A model generated the notes under the pieces. It was not told the origin of the DNA. It did not search any database and saw nothing but the letters and a program-made list of their open reading frames with translations. Position numbers and translations under genes: made by a program. A DNA stretch of 33,881 nt. Source: RGIG5952 sp045603485 (lineage in GTDB: Bacteria; Verrucomicrobiota; Kiritimatiellia; RFP12; JAAYLN01). The number at the start of each line of letters is the position of its first letter. Position 1 is the stretch's first letter. Where the stretch lies: NCBI GenBank assembly GCA_045603485.1, contig JAZUMF010000026.1, forward strand, positions 1-33,881, in the 5' to 3' direction. Shown here piece by piece: positions 32,566-33,881 of the stretch.

Positions 32566-33881
32566 CCTAAATTCGGCAGTTGGGGGCTGAGAATTGCCGT
32601 TTAAGACAATAGGTTTACAATCGCTTCCATTGATTTGGGAGCGGTTTTTCGTTACCACTTTAATTTTCTTCAGTCGATTAGAGTCAGCGGCTCCGGAAGG
32701 AGGCCATTGCACCTGTTTCCGCCTAACCATTTTCGAAAAGCGGCAAGGATTATCAGCTCCCATACGCGATTAAAATCCAACTGCTCCGCAATTGCGGAAA
32801 TTCGTTTCATGAACTCGCCGATCCGCATGAGAGACGATTGTATCTCGCTTGCCTTGAGATGTGTTGACGTTAGATGCAAAAGTCTCTTGCGTCCGCTGAC
32901 AATAAGACGACCGACGACACCCATGTACATCGGACGCGAAGTCGTCGGTTCTAAATGTTTGTCACCATCCGCCAATCGGCAGAAGATATTCCACCAGTTG
33001 GCGACTATGGCGATGAGTCGGGAGATTGCCCGGCATGGTTTGAGGTCCTTCGTCACGAATCCGCCCCAGCCATATTGATTCTTATATTCGTCGAAGTTGT
33101 TTTCACAATCACCTCGGTCACGGTAGACCTGCTGAAGTGTAGTGGCATCGAGTTTATCGTCATTCGTGACAAGTGCGCAGCAATCCCAGTATCTTCCGAC
33201 CTTATCCTCTACGAAGTCGAACTCTGTCTGAACAAGCGTAAGCGTATTCTTCTTTGGACGCCCACGCCGTCTAGGCTGCGTTGCCTTTGAGATGCACTTG
33301 ACATCCTTCGATGGTCTTCGAAGCAAGATGCAACGACGAGGATGCTCCCAACCGCCGAGATGGATTTCACTCTCCATTGCTTCCCACCCGTCTTGTGTAT
33401 TGCGCCATCCGTGAGCGTTTTCGTACCGCCTGAAAAGCGCGAAAACAGACTTTGTGCGACGAAGTTTGAACAAATACATAAGACCTCGCTGTTCGGCTTC
33501 GCACATGGTTTCGTCTCCGCCATAGCCTACGTCCCCTCGAATGAGACGCGGCTTCTTTTCTTCAGAAAGGTTGTCAATGATTTCCCAAAGACGTGGCATA
33601 CTACATTTTCCCGAGTGTCGTTTTCCTGGTTGTACATCAACTCCAAGTGAAATACGGATGGAACCGATGAAGTACGAATGGAAGTTGTGGCTTGGACGCC
33701 CTGGTTTCTTCGGATTGTAGCCTATTTCCGCACCCTCTTGATGACCGAAAATAGGCTTCACGGTGTTGTCGATATCAAGAATATATTGATGCTCAAGAAG
33801 CTTATCAAAGATATCCTTTTCGTGTCGAGAAAGCCAAGTACTCAACTCTTGTTCGTCAGCAGCTTTGAGCGCCCGTCGAAC
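32566..33881 (-). mobile_element. IS1380-family insertion sequence, truncated by the right window edge
   Basis: The visible part holds one end and most of the transposase gene. The likely end is CCTAAATTCGGCAGTTGGGG starting at 32566, directly after TTAA (32562-32565), a common target of this family. An inner hairpin CGGCAGTT (32574-32581)/AATTGCCG (32592-32599) follows. The other end is outside the window, so target duplication cannot be checked. A related relic lies at 9904-10044. Confidence 0.75.
32670..33881 (-). CDS. IS1380-family DDE transposase, 5' end outside window
   Basis: The frame is open to the right edge, so 403 residues are visible and the N-terminus is missing. The last upstream codons read VRRALKAADEQELSTW. 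LDIDNTVKP, then GHQEGAEIGYNPKKPGRPSH, is the signature of DDE_Tnp_1 group 1 (IS1380). RGDVGYGGDE carries the second acid, and VYRDRGDCENNFDEYKNQY carries the catalytic glutamate. The C-terminus ends with AFRKWLGGNRCNGLLPEPL. The protein looks intact and may be active. Full-length members are about 430-480 residues, so little is missing. Confidence 0.9.
   Translation of the reverse strand, partial: VRRALKAADEQELSTWLSRHEKDIFDKLLEHQYILDIDNTVKPIFGHQEGAEIGYNPKKPGRPSHNFHSYFIGSIRISLGVDVQPGKRHSGKCSMPRLWEIIDNLSEEKKPRLIRGDVGYGGDETMCEAEQRGLMYLFKLRRTKSVFALFRRYENAHGWRNTQDGWEAMESEIHLGGWEHPRRCILLRRPSKDVKCISKATQPRRRGRPKKNTLTLVQTEFDFVEDKVGRYWDCCALVTNDDKLDATTLQQVYRDRGDCENNFDEYKNQYGWGGFVTKDLKPCRAISRLIAIVANWWNIFCRLADGDKHLEPTTSRPMYMGVVGRLIVSGRKRLLHLTSTHLKASEIQSSLMRIGEFMKRISAIAEQLDFNRVWELIILAAFRKWLGGNRCNGLLPEPLTLID

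Noticed and set aside
1..33881. CRISPR arrays, tRNA and rRNA genes
   Set aside because: I saw no regularly spaced repeats beyond the REP-like set and no tRNA or rRNA signatures by eye. A covariance-model scan was not possible.

Overview
The window looks like a chromosomal segment of a host-associated or anaerobic bacterium of the Planctomycetota-Verrucomicrobiota-Chlamydiota group, perhaps Kiritimatiellota or Lentisphaerota. That placement is an inference. It rests on V/A-type ATPase genes, a very large secreted parallel beta-helix protein, a REP-associated tyrosine transposase, an IS1380-type insertion sequence, and housekeeping genes (der, uvrA, hisA, nth) scattered outside their usual operons. 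No rRNA, tRNA or CRISPR array was recognised.

Layout from left to right. At 1-549 (minus) lies an edge-truncated RAYT transposase, and 586-734 upstream of it carries palindromic REP-like direct repeats. At 796-4836 is a 1346-residue exported protein built of three parallel beta-helix modules joined by PKD-like domains. A plus-strand run (4919-9900) encodes V-ATPase subunits D and I, an AI-2E-type permease and the ribosome-assembly GTPase Der. A 308-bp gap follows, holding a relic of the IS1380-type transposase and a large hairpin. A minus-strand pair encodes a family-2 glycosyltransferase and a Na+/dicarboxylate-type symporter. Divergent from it, 12440-15595 (plus) encodes an EfpL-type elongation factor P paralogue, a ParA ATPase, a small coiled-coil membrane protein and a phosphohexomutase. 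A minus-strand run (21598 down to 15768) encodes an FAD oxidoreductase, RmlB, UvrA and an SGNH hydrolase. From 21716 rightward the plus strand carries hisA, a MATE-like exporter, a TIM-barrel isomerase, a lipoprotein tyrosine phosphatase, a toroid-like protein of unknown role, a second phosphohexomutase, a small exported charged protein, endonuclease III and a uracil/xanthine permease that ends in a clear intrinsic terminator. The right edge holds an unknown minus-strand gene and an edge-truncated IS1380-type element.

How the genes may work together: two phosphohexomutases, RmlB, a GT2 glycosyltransferase and a MOP-superfamily exporter suggest nucleotide-sugar and surface-glycan synthesis, but they are not in one operon. 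The V-ATPase D-I pair must work with subunits encoded elsewhere. The least explained pieces are the REP-like repeats facing the RAYT, the ParA/coiled-coil membrane protein pair, the lipoprotein phosphatase with an unusual N-terminal domain, the symporter with Glu in place of the substrate-binding Arg, and the unknown genes at 26041-27729 and 31816-32475.
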